DNA of 64,000 bases, from the NCBI RefSeq assembly GCF_036370855.1, contig NC_088117.1, forward strand, positions 7,998,001 to 8,062,000. The letters are read 5' to 3'. Positions 56,901 to 64,000 of the stretch are shown piece by piece. Source of the stretch: Dromaius novaehollandiae. Lineage: Eukaryota; Chordata; Aves; Casuariiformes; Dromaiidae. Position 1 is the first letter of the stretch. The number at the start of each line of letters is the position of its first letter. Under the pieces are notes generated by a model, which saw nothing but the letters and a program-made list of their open reading frames with translations, was not told the DNA's origin and did no database searches. Made by a program: the position numbers and the translations under genes.

Positions 56901-57296
56901 AGGAGCTCTGCTGTCCTGTTTGATAGGCACAAGTGGTTTAGCCCCAGAAGTAATACACAGCCAAGTGGATCTTTACTTGCTGGCAGACATGCAAAATTCC
57001 TTATGGGATTCTCTGCTTGCTGCAGTCCAGGCGGTTGGTATTGGAAAGTGTGAGGGAAGGTCTCCTTACTGTCAACCTTCCTCGTATCTTTGCAGCACCA
57101 GATAGTACAATATCTGAAGGACATGTTTGACCTGGACAACGTGAGATACACAACAGTTCAGTCGCTGGCTGAAGATATTTTGCAGCTCTCGCGGCGGCGC
57201 AGTGAGATCCTCTTGGGGTATCTGGGCACTGAGACCTCCCCTGAGATGAACGGCATGCTTCCTGGTGAAAATGAACCACTGAAAGAGCTCATCTGA
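41813..57296 (+). CDS. MIGA2: MIGA2, mitoguardin 2 (complete CDS, 15 exons)
   Basis: MIGA2 (FAM73B) is a mitochondrial outer-membrane protein that promotes fusion through MitoPLD, links mitochondria to ER through VAP proteins and to lipid droplets, and carries lipids in its C-terminal domain. Coding exons are 41813-41908, 42478-42688, 43791-43903, 48265-48382, 48918-49057, 50610-50727, 50925-51025, 51672-51787, 52204-52276, 52988-53074, 53751-53849, 54416-54550, 55279-55332, 56330-56446 and 57096-57296. They join without a break to 592 residues (human 593). Hydrophobic segments lie at about 10-30 and 46-63, followed by the basic cluster KRRRRRKK. An FFAT-like acidic motif, SEDSFFSAAE, stands at about 290-299. 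The C-terminal domain starts at about 300. The start is the ATG of MAFQRTEG, which matches human MAFRRAEG, with G at -3 and +4. Confidence 0.97.
41909..43790 (+). other. MIGA2: MIGA2 introns around coding exon 2
   Basis: Covers the introns 41909-42477 and 42689-43790, with coding exon 2 between them. No repeats or additional exons were recognised. Confidence 0.6.
42478..42688 (+). CDS. MIGA2: MIGA2 coding exon 2 (transmembrane segment)
   Basis: Residues 33-102 plus one base. SVFSQLRLSPGLRKVLFATA leads into the membrane helix TALGTVALALAAHQL and the basic stop-transfer cluster KRRRRRKK. The acceptor is aaag. The donor gttggc is weak, but both phase and the KKGYSS junction require it. Confidence 0.95.
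43791..43903 (+). CDS. MIGA2: MIGA2 coding exon 3
   Basis: Residues 103-140, YSSKRVQSPSSKSNDTLSGI then SSIEPSKHSSSSHSLAS, a Ser-rich and probably disordered cytosolic stretch. The acceptor is tgcag and the donor gtaagg. Confidence 0.97.
43904..48264 (+). other. MIGA2: MIGA2 intron between coding exons 3 and 4 (4.4 kb)
   Basis: Contains a short GC-rich tandem repeat at 45111-45159 (units around gctgggtgtgc and gggtgtgcagtccc). Nothing else was recognised. Confidence 0.6.
45111..45159. repeat. Short GC-rich tandem repeat
   Basis: Two overlapping motifs are repeated: gcgctgggtgtgc at 45111 and again near 45126, then ggtgtgcagtcccg twice. Confidence 0.6.
48265..48382 (+). CDS. MIGA2: MIGA2 coding exon 4
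   Basis: Residues 141-179, IVAVNSSSPTPALAGPWEA, then a variable Gly/Ala stretch and SSAESLYIQ, ending with one base of Gly180. The acceptor is tgcag and the donor gtaagc. Confidence 0.94.
48918..49057 (+). CDS. MIGA2: MIGA2 coding exon 5
   Basis: Residues 180-226, with GMELFEEALQKWEQALTIRQ, the conserved family helix, then a variable tail ending SEDVPE. The acceptor is gccag and the donor gtaggt. Confidence 0.96.
49058..50609 (+). other. MIGA2: MIGA2 intron between coding exons 5 and 6
   Basis: About 1.55 kb with T-rich runs near its 3' end. No gene or repeat family was recognised. Confidence 0.6.
50610..50727 (+). CDS. MIGA2: MIGA2 coding exon 6
   Basis: Residues 227-265, EESQKKEFAEKLESLLHRAY then HLQEEFGSSLPSDSMLLDL, a helical segment. 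The acceptor is tcaag and the donor gtgagc. Confidence 0.96.
50925..51025 (+). CDS. MIGA2: MIGA2 coding exon 7 (FFAT-like motif)
   Basis: Residues 266-299, including KTLMLPLTDGSLRLRTDDED and SSISEDSFFSAAE. In the human protein the corresponding acidic/FF stretch is the VAP-binding FFAT motif, flanked by phosphorylatable Ser/Thr. The acceptor is tccag and the donor gtgact. Confidence 0.96.
51070..51358 (+). mobile_element. Decayed CR1-type non-LTR retroposon fragment
   Basis: The text follows remembered CR1 3'-UTR features: an aggttcatgttggacttcagg stretch, ctggga and tcaagattt blocks, and an end with gtcctttccaacc. It lies in the MIGA2 intron 45 bases after the FFAT exon. The typical terminal octamer repeat is not clear, so it is old or 3'-truncated. 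CR1 elements dominate bird and other reptile genomes. Confidence 0.65.
51514..51543. repeat. 15-bp tandem duplication
   Basis: aaatatctttgcatg is followed at once by aaatatctttgcctg, with one mismatch. It lies in a MIGA2 intron. Confidence 0.8.
51672..51787 (+). CDS. MIGA2: MIGA2 coding exon 8
   Basis: Residues 300-338, LFDSLHFEEIPFHLSKPVAA then YEDALQLVKEGKVACRTL. The acceptor is tacag and the donor gtgagg. Confidence 0.96.
52204..52276 (+). CDS. MIGA2: MIGA2 coding exon 9
   Basis: Residues 339-362, TELLGCYSDQDFLAKLHCVR then QAFK, near-identical to human. The acceptor is tctag and the donor gtaaga. Confidence 0.97.
52988..53074 (+). CDS. MIGA2: MIGA2 coding exon 10
   Basis: Residues 363-391, ELLEDESNQLFFGEVGKQMV then TGLMRKAEK. 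The acceptor is tgcag and the donor gtagga. Confidence 0.96.
53751..53849 (+). CDS. MIGA2: MIGA2 coding exon 11
   Basis: Residues 392-424, NPKGFLESYDEMLHYALKQE then TWPTTQQELEGRG. The acceptor is cccag. The donor gttggt is weak, but it is the only one that joins GRG to VVCMSFF in phase. Confidence 0.95.
54104..54120. repeat. Short (AAAC)n microsatellite
   Basis: About four AAAC units in a MIGA2 intron. Confidence 0.7.
54416..54550 (+). CDS. MIGA2: MIGA2 coding exon 12
   Basis: Residues 425-469, VVCMSFFDIVLDFILMDAFE, DLENPPSSVLAVLRN and RWLSDSFKET, the most conserved block of the family and part of the lipid-binding domain. The acceptor is ggcag and the donor gtgcgt. Confidence 0.97.
55279..55332 (+). 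CDS. MIGA2: MIGA2 coding exon 13
   Basis: Residues 470-487, ALATACWSVLKAKRRLLM. The acceptor is tgtag and the donor gtaagt. It is in phase 0 at both ends. Confidence 0.96.
56330..56446 (+). CDS. MIGA2: MIGA2 coding exon 14
   Basis: Residues 488-526, VPDGFISHFYSVSEHVSPVL then AFGFLGPKQQLSEVCAFFK. The acceptor is ggcag and the donor gtaagt. Confidence 0.97.
57096..57296 (+). CDS. MIGA2: MIGA2 coding exon 15 with stop
   Basis: Residues 527-592, HQIVQYLKDMFDLDNVRYTT, then LAEDILQLSRRRSEILLGYL and a variable tail ending PLKELI before TGA at 57294-57296. The acceptor is tgcag. Confidence 0.97.
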   Translation, partial: HQIVQYLKDMFDLDNVRYTTVQSLAEDILQLSRRRSEILLGYLGTETSPEMNGMLPGENEPLKELI

Positions 57297-59140
57297 TGTC
57301 AATCAGGGGAGGAAAAACGGTTTCATACACAGACATTTTTCCTCCCAGAAGTGGCTAAAACTACCTGCACTGGTCAGTGGTGGCAGCAAGACTATCTCAA
57401 CACACAGCAACCTGGTGGGACCTTCTGCTTTTTGTAGCCAGAAGTGTTTGCTGGGATGGATCCTGGACCACTTGCCAGCTTATGGTTTGAATTTCTTCTT
57501 TGTTCCACCTTCCTGTTCTTTTTTATTATTTTTAATGTATCATATGAACCATGAACTGCCTGGGCCCAGACTTTTGCCCCATTCTCTTGAATGAGGCAAC
57601 ATATGTACCTGTTCTGCCCATGCGTTATCTGGGAGATGTTTTCCGATGTTTATGATCACATGGGGGAGCAGGAACATCATTCGTAAATTCTCCACTTCGC
57701 CCTTAGGTCCTTAAAGATAATTTATGGAGATTTGTTTGCTTTGGGAATTTTTAATGTTATTCCTCTGCTGTGTCTCTATAGACATTACTGCTGATTTTAC
57801 CTTACATGTTATAACACATGCAATGTGACTAGCAGAGATTTCTCCTCCCAGGAAGGAAGAAATATTTCTTTAAAGCACTGAAGTAAAATTCAGACTCTTG
57901 TAACCAGTCTGAAGCTCTACGGGAGTCGGTCCGTTCCCTCTGTGTTGCTGTTCTTTGCGGGCCAGATGACTGGCTCTGTACTGTGGTCATCCTCACGCAG
58001 GAGACTGCTAAAGTCTGTTGTTGCTTCTAAGACAAAGTAGTGTGAGGAGAGGGTGGATTTGTATGCCTGTGCACGCACAAAGTATTTAACATCCATCAAA
58101 GTGCCTTGCTCTATTTCAGAATTGGCCAGTAACAGTTTTCATGAAGCACAGAAGCAGAGACCTGATATAGAGTGGTGTTGATTGCTGTTATGTATAAGGC
58201 AGTAAGAGATATAGCTGTTGGATGTGATGTATGAAATGGATTATGTGTGCAGGTAGCTGGAGAGCCAGGGTCAAGCTGCTAGAGAGGAAACACCTTCTTA
58301 TGCGTAATTTGTCTATAGCAAAAAACATAATGTAGTTTTGGGTAGATACCAAATGCATGTGTAGTGCGTCCTTGCAGTGCTGAGAAGGACTCAGTTTAAA
58401 TGTCGTGATAATGACTTCAGAGCTGGCACCTGAAATCTGGCTGCTTTTGATAACATGTTGAGTTGGATGCTAGTGTAAGATAGCAGCATTTGAATGAGCT
58501 GGCCTTGAGGCAGTCCTGGGTTTTGTGTGAGGTTTGCAGTGATATGCTTAGTCCTCTGATTGTAATGCCTCAGAGGAAGGCTGAGGGTGCTGCCTGTCTT
58601 TTCTCCTGTTTTAGTCTGCATATGGCCCCAAATCCCAGCCTCAGATTGAGGTATTCAGGGAGAAGAAAATGGGGGCTTTCACAACATTAGGCTTCACTTT
58701 TTTTCCCAAAGTGATTTATTATTCCTTGTGTCTGTCCCAGGTAACAAGCATAAGTCTTATCCAGCTATGAATGAAAAAATTAAGAATCTGGAGTTTCTGT
58801 AGAATGGGAAAGTCAGTGCATGGACTTGGAGAATATACATCTTTTCTTTTTTCCCCTCTTCAGATCTCTAAAGTGGATTCTGCTGGTAGAAGTAGGAAGG
58901 AAATAAGCAGGGAAAAAGTAAACAAGAAGGTGTGAAATGAGTAGATAATGCTCCTGAGACTCCTGCAAGAAGGCAAGTGTAGAGCATACAGCACCAGTTG
59001 CTCTACAAGCACATCAGACTGATGTGTCTTATCCTGAAGACTAGATTAATGCAATAAACAAGAAAATGGTGAGGCAAAGTGAGGAACAGCAGTCCTTGGT
59101 TAAAGCTTCATGAAATAAACTGTTATGAGAAGGATTTAAG
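57297..59140 (+). other. MIGA2: MIGA2 3' untranslated region (approximate)
   Basis: No conserved frame is seen. The first AATAAA hexamers after the stop are at 59053-59058 and 59114-59119; a later one is at 61005-61010. A 3' UTR of about 1.8 kb is the simplest reading. Confidence 0.5.
59053..59058 (+). promoter_or_regulatory. MIGA2: Candidate poly(A) signal AATAAA for MIGA2
   Basis: This is the first canonical hexamer after the stop. A second lies 61 bases further on, at 59114-59119. Confidence 0.4.
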
Positions 59141-62100
59141 GGAGGTTAATTGAAACTAGGAGAGGTTTCTGAGGTGTCTTGTTTCTGCCATCATGCAGTG
59201 AAAGAAGAAACGGAGGATGTTGTGTTAGTGTGTCATACCTGTTACATGTGGACTGTGATTCAAAAGTATGTTAAATTCTGAAAGCAAGTTACTTTGCCAA
59301 AAATATTTTATAGTGCTCTGTGCTCTTGTATGGCTGGTTTAGAAGAAAGAGTAAGTTCAACAGCTTTGTATAGTAGTTAAGAAGATGTTAAAATGTGAAG
59401 ATTAATGTAATAAGCTGGATTGTAATTCTAAAGAATCAATGCTCTTCATGTCAGATTTTTAGAGGGTTTTTTTGTGTATTTATTTACTACTTTGAATGTC
59501 TTTAGGCCTTGGTGCTCGGGGCAGCCTGCCTGTCTTGTGTAAGGACAAAAACGCTGGTGGCTGACTTTGGTCTTTTCATGTCCTCACAGGAGAGGATACT
59601 AAAACAGGGTCTCCATGAAGCAAATGCTAACTTGCCTTATGGCTTTTTAGCTAAGAAACTGTAGATTCTTAGTCAATCAAATGGAAGTAAGACACTTTTT
59701 TATTACTGTTTTATTCTCTCCCTTAGCCCCTATTCCAAATAGGTGTGCTGCCCTTCCAGTGAAGGCGAAGAGGAATCTTCCTCAAGAGCGCTTAGAGCTT
59801 TTTGAAGGTTGTTTCCCCCCCTCCACCCACCAACACTAACTTGTTCCTGCACAAGCCAAGAATGTCTGCTGAGACAAACTGATTTTCCCTTTACTAGGGA
59901 AGAAGTGAAAGTTTTCTAAAAGCCCCCTTCCTATTTCTTTACTGCTCTTTCTCCCTCCCCCAGTAAAATGCATTGCAGCTAGAGAGGAAAAGCAAAAGAA
60001 AGGGGTGTCTGCAGGCTTTAAAGGATGCCGTTCAGCTCACTGGGTTCAAAGGAGGTGTTCCTGTGCGAGAAGCTCTCCCTGACCTGAAGGGGTTGGTAAG
60101 TGACCTGCTGCATTAAGCTCCTTTGGACATGAACCCAAGTTGGAGTTTGTGTTGCTCCCGCTGACCCTTCCAGAGCAGAGCTTGGCCGAAATGGCAGCCA
60201 CCTCCCACACATCTGTTTTGCAGGGTAGAGTAAAAGGTTATGGCTGAGCACCTGTCTGCCCTCCAGCTTAGTAAGATATCACTACAAAATCTTTTTTCTT
60301 TTTTTTTTTTTTTTTTTCCCACCAGCATATTGTGTTTAGAGCAAAGGAAATTCTTCAGTATTAGTAGCAGATAAGATATATATTTGGGTAGAATCTCTAG
60401 AGATAAGGTATTTGCCTCTTTTATAATGAACCCTTATTCTCAGGGGGTTAAATCATTCTGGGCTGACACTTGCAAGATTTTAACACTGATGGGGATTTAA
60501 AATGGTTTAGCGGCTATAAAATAAAATCCTTCAGTAGTTTCCGATGCTTAAACAGAATTCCAAATATGCATGACTTTCAGTTTTTATGTGGAGGTTGTTA
60601 TAACAAGCTTCACTAGTGGTTAAAGTACCTACTCACTGCTTTAGTATGTATTTAGAGACTACACCAAATGGCTCTGAAAGGGTCTTTATGATCTTTAAGA
60701 CACAATTATATTAATAAAAACAGTTATGAGGAAAAGCTGCCTTGTTGTATCTACGAGACCAGTGTGGCTTTGAAGAGCATGACTTGTGCTGTCTCATACA
60801 AGGAGGTTGGAAAGCAGAATTTTATTTACTCTCCTTCAGTAGAACATTCCTCTGCCATATCTGAAACTAATGAATGTAAACTTGTGCCTGTTTTTTCTTG
60901 CTTTCCTAAAACTGTAAAGATCTGTTCTTGTTTTGCTTCTTTTTCTTTGCAGCTATTTTTTTTAAATACCTCTAATCTTAGGATGTGGGCATTAAAACAA
61001 GTCAAATAAAACTTTCCTTCACAATCTCGTTTTTTGTTTCTAAATTTGCTAGTGAAGCTTGCTATAAGCTCTCGGTCTCAGTTTTCTGATTTAGATGACA
61101 GTTCTGGTGATACCTCTCGTGTTAGATGGCATAAAACAAGGCTCTTTCTTCCTAGAGTCAAAATGCTAAACTTAAGTAAATTCTGAGGGTTTTGTTTGCA
61201 TGGGTAGTCTTACTGGTATTGTAAAGGCAAGTCTTTAGATGAAGTGAGCCAGAAAATAAACAAAACAACTCATCGTACTTCTGGCAATGGTTGAAAACTG
61301 TGGCATTGCATTCTTCACATTTCTTTTTCAGTGGTGGTTTGATTGTGTTTGGGTGTGATGTGGACTACGCTAGCGAGCTGTGATAGAGTGATAATCCCAA
61401 TAAGGAGCAGAATCTCTTAAACATTGTCCAAGTTCTTGTAGTACACTTATCAGCCTCCCTAACTATGTGAAAGAAACCCAGACTAAAGACTGTGGCTTGA
61501 TATCAGAGATGCCCATCTGCTGACTCTGCAGGAAACTCATCTTCTTACTCTTTTGAAGCAAATAAAGTATGTTTAAATACTTTCCTTTTCAAGTGATACA
61601 GAAACCAGATTGAATCAGATAAGTTGTTTGCTTCCACAGTGATTAAGAGTTCATCCATACACTTAAAAAAAAGCCTTTGTTAGCATTATAGTTAACTTGT
61701 CATGAACTATGATATATGCAAATAAAACGTTCATGAGTAGGAAAATTTTCGTTTCATGCCACAGCCTGAATGTCAGTTGGAAGAGTTAAAAAGGGAGTTT
61801 CTCTTTGTTTCCATGGTGCCAGTCTGTATACTCATTACATCTTCGGAGCAGCTTCATGCTTTCTTATGCTGAAAGAACAGAGCAAAGGCTGCTCTTTGTA
61901 TTGACACTTTATTCTTACATTCAGGAAGGAGTGGGTGACTACAGCAATGAAGCCCACAATTTTCAGTACTTGTCATGGTACATAGATCAGATGTAATCCA
62001 TTCTGCCAGCATAACTTTATATTCTGGCACTTTCAGTAGCTTGGAAAGGTGGAGATTTATTTAACTTGAATAATGAAAGCAGTAAATCATTCATGCTACC

Positions 62101-63290
62101 TTTTATCAATCTTCTGAAATGAACCCAACTTCTGCAGTAAATATTTATTCTTTCTTTTCAAATAATAGGACTGTAATGCTATTTTTCTTCTTGGAATGCC
62201 AGGAAGAGTGTCAATTTTAAGAGTCAGTTAAAATTAATTGGACAGAATCATAACCGATATCTGAAAACAGGTATCTTAACAACTGTAGGAAAAGACAGAG
62301 CAGTCTCTATTCTGAAACCTCACTTTAAGATGAACATGGTTAAGGGATATAAATTCTAGCCCATGCACTTTCTTGCCATCTAAAAATCGAGAGCAAACCT
62401 TTCCCTCCTACCTATGTTGGTAACTTCCCGCACTACCCTTGCATATTTGTTTTCCTGTAACTTCTTTTTAACTTGAATGAACTTTGGCGGTTTTGGTCTC
62501 AAGGCATATTTGCTTTCTACAGGTTTTCTGTGTAATGCTGCTAACATTTCTCTCTTTTGAAGTCCCGCACTGTTTGCGTTCTGCTTCTTGCTCAGGCCCC
62601 CCAGGTAAGACTATTCTCTGGTGTAAAATATGGAAAAACTCATTTCCATTTGGTCTTCAAAGCGCATGTTTTCAGTGGTCAAGGGTGTAAAAACCCGTAG
62701 TGCCTGAACCAGGTGTTTTCAGGCCTCTGCAGTACTTTCTAAAGGACACAGATTATCACCAGCAGCAGCCTGCTTTCTCTTGAGATTCTGCAAGGGACTT
62801 ATGGCTTATGCTTTATTTTTGCATGCATGTACACACATGTGCTGTCCAAAAAGCTGCTGGTCCTTTACAAAGCTATAAAGTAGAGGTGGCTGTAAAAATC
62901 CCTTTTCTTTCTGCTGTTAAGTACAGATAAAACAGGCGTTTTCAACAGATCTTAGCAAAATTATTTTGCGTGACATGTTCTAAGTACTACTACCTCTAAC
63001 AACATAATTTATAAAAAGAACACTTATCTTTTAAAAATCTAACTCTCACCACTGTAAAGGGTGACAGGAGAGGAAGACAAGTTCCCAGTGTGGTTTGGTT
63101 TTTATTCTCAGGCTTGTTCTTTGACCATGGGACCAGCAGGGGAAGCAGCTCCTCGCACTGCTGTCCCCAAAACTCTCCCTTCCCAGGCCCGGAACCCTTC
63201 CCTTAGTGGAAGGGAGGAATGGAGGGATGCGGGAAAGATCCATGATGTGGGAGCAGGACAAGAAGTGGGGTTTGTACCACAGACCTGACG
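59141..63290. other. Intergenic region between MIGA2 and DOLPP1
   Basis: AT-rich DNA with no recognised gene. It includes a T tract at 60292-60317 (interrupted once by C) and several stray AATAAA hexamers. Open frames are short and composition-driven. Confidence 0.6.
60292..60317. repeat. Poly(T) tract
   Basis: Six T, one C, then 19 T on the plus strand. It is a mononucleotide microsatellite or an old retroposed tail. Confidence 0.8.
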
Positions 63291-63533
63291 CCCACAGGAC
63301 CGGGGGGGGGGGGGGCTGGGAGGAGGATAGCCCCCACCCAGGGGCGCACTGGCCACCCCCCCCCTCGGGCGCAGGGTGCCTGGGGGCTGGCCCGGCCGTG
63401 GCACCTCGGGGTGGGGCTGGTGCCCCGAGGTGCCGCGAGCGGAGGGGAGGGAAGGGGAGGCCATTTTAACCGCCGCGTTGCCAACGAGCCCCTTCCTCAG
63501 CCCCCCGTGCCAACCGCCCCAGCCGCCCTGCTG

Positions 63534-63833
63534 ATTGGCTAAGAGCGCGCGGGAATGCAAGCTAGTGATTGGCTAATCTGCATCGCCCTGTTCGCCAATG
63601 AGGGCGGGAGCTGACGCCCGCCTTTTTCCCGATTGGCTTTGCCGCTACCTGCGTCCCCCTGGTATTGGGCAACGATGCTAGTAGCCTATTGGCTCTGCTG
63701 CTCCCCGGGTTGGATTTTTAATTGGGTGGCTGTGGGTTGGCCGGCGCCTCACCTGCCGCGCCCTGTTATTGGGCCACCGCTCTCAGCACCCCCGCCCATT
63801 GGTCGCACCGCCCCTTAAGTACGCTCCGATTGG
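63534..63833. promoter_or_regulatory. DOLPP1: Array of ten CCAAT boxes upstream of DOLPP1
   Basis: ATTGG stands at 63534, 63568, 63632, 63664, 63688, 63721, 63768, 63798 and 63829, with one CCAAT in the opposite orientation at 63595. Steps are 24-47 bp, mostly about 30-34 bp. The last box is 32 bases before the ATG. CCAAT boxes are bound by NF-Y. Confidence 0.75.
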
Positions 63834-63864
63834 TTGTGGTGACCCGGCCCGGTATCCGGGTAAG

Positions 63865-63940
63865 ATGGCCGCAGTCGGAGAGTGCTCGCTCCCCGCTCCA
63901 TGGCGGCCGGTCTCCCTCACTCACGTCGAATATCCCGCAG
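63865..63940 (+). CDS. DOLPP1: DOLPP1 coding exon 1 (partial gene, runs off the right edge)
   Basis: DOLPP1 is dolichyl-diphosphatase 1, an ER membrane enzyme of the PAP2 type that converts dolichyl diphosphate to dolichyl phosphate for reuse in N-glycosylation. Only the first 25 residues and one base of the next codon are in the window: [20 protein letters not shown] then VEYPA. They match human [20 protein letters not shown]. The ATG has A at -3 and G at +4. The donor gtaacg starts at 63941. The catalytic motifs lie in later exons outside the window. The order MIGA2 then DOLPP1 agrees with human 9q34. Confidence 0.93.
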
Positions 63941-64000
63941 GTAACGCTCCGCTTCACGGCCCGCCCGGCCTTCCCGGTGGCGGCGGCGCCGCCGCTCCCC

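Larger units (their letters stand above)
63290..64000. promoter_or_regulatory. DOLPP1: CpG island and promoter of DOLPP1
   Basis: An abrupt shift to GC- and CpG-rich sequence that continues past exon 1 to the window edge. It starts with a 14-base G run (63302-63315) and a 9-base C run (63356-63364), then the CCAAT array. No TATA box is seen. Confidence 0.8.

Noticed and set aside
63108-63560. A 150-codon minus-strand frame at the DOLPP1 promoter
   Set aside because: It is composition-driven by the CpG island and G run. No homology is apparent.
1-64000. CRISPR arrays, operons, insertion sequences, tRNA or rRNA genes, U12-type introns
   Set aside because: I saw no repeat-spacer arrays, tRNA-like folds or ATATCC/GTATCC donors. 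The window is ordinary vertebrate chromosomal DNA.

Overview
The window is vertebrate nuclear DNA and most probably comes from a bird or another sauropsid. It holds long introns with GT-AG borders, CpG-rich promoters and no operons. A decayed copy of a CR1-type retroposon lies at about 51070-51358. The species call is an inference from the CR1 remnant and the compact layout; the genes themselves are recognised from remembered human family sequences.

Four protein genes lie in the order and orientation known from human 9q34. (1) The 3' third of NUP188 on the plus strand: 14 coding exons, 542-8980, 623 residues to the stop. (2) SH3GLB2 (endophilin B2), complete on the minus strand: 11 coding exons from the ATG at 39490 down to the stop at 13536, 402 residues. 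NUP188 and SH3GLB2 converge across about 2.4 kb of intergenic DNA. (3) MIGA2 (mitoguardin 2), complete on the plus strand: 15 coding exons from 41813 to 57296, 592 residues, plus probable 5' exons at about 40060-40147 and 41666 onward. SH3GLB2 and MIGA2 diverge from one CpG island at about 39180-40300. (4) Coding exon 1 of DOLPP1 at 63865-63940, which runs off the right edge.

All exon joins were checked by hand. Reading phases match across every junction and no frameshift or internal stop is present, so all four genes look intact. NUP188 is a scaffold of the nuclear pore inner ring. SH3GLB2 bends and binds intracellular membranes. MIGA2 sits on the mitochondrial outer membrane and bridges it to ER and lipid droplets. 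DOLPP1 recycles dolichyl diphosphate in the ER. The SH3GLB2/MIGA2 pair share a promoter and both act on intracellular membranes, which makes co-regulation plausible but unproven.

No wholly new system is evident. The observations most worth checking are an array of ten CCAAT boxes about 32 bp apart upstream of DOLPP1, a coiled-coil-like minus-strand ORF inside SH3GLB2 intron 1 (38173-38421), two overlapping protein-like frames just past NUP188 (minus strand, about 9842-10201), a G-rich minisatellite just inside MIGA2 intron 1, a strong-context upstream ORF with a possible GC-AG intron in the MIGA2 leader, and a 24-nt microexon in SH3GLB2.
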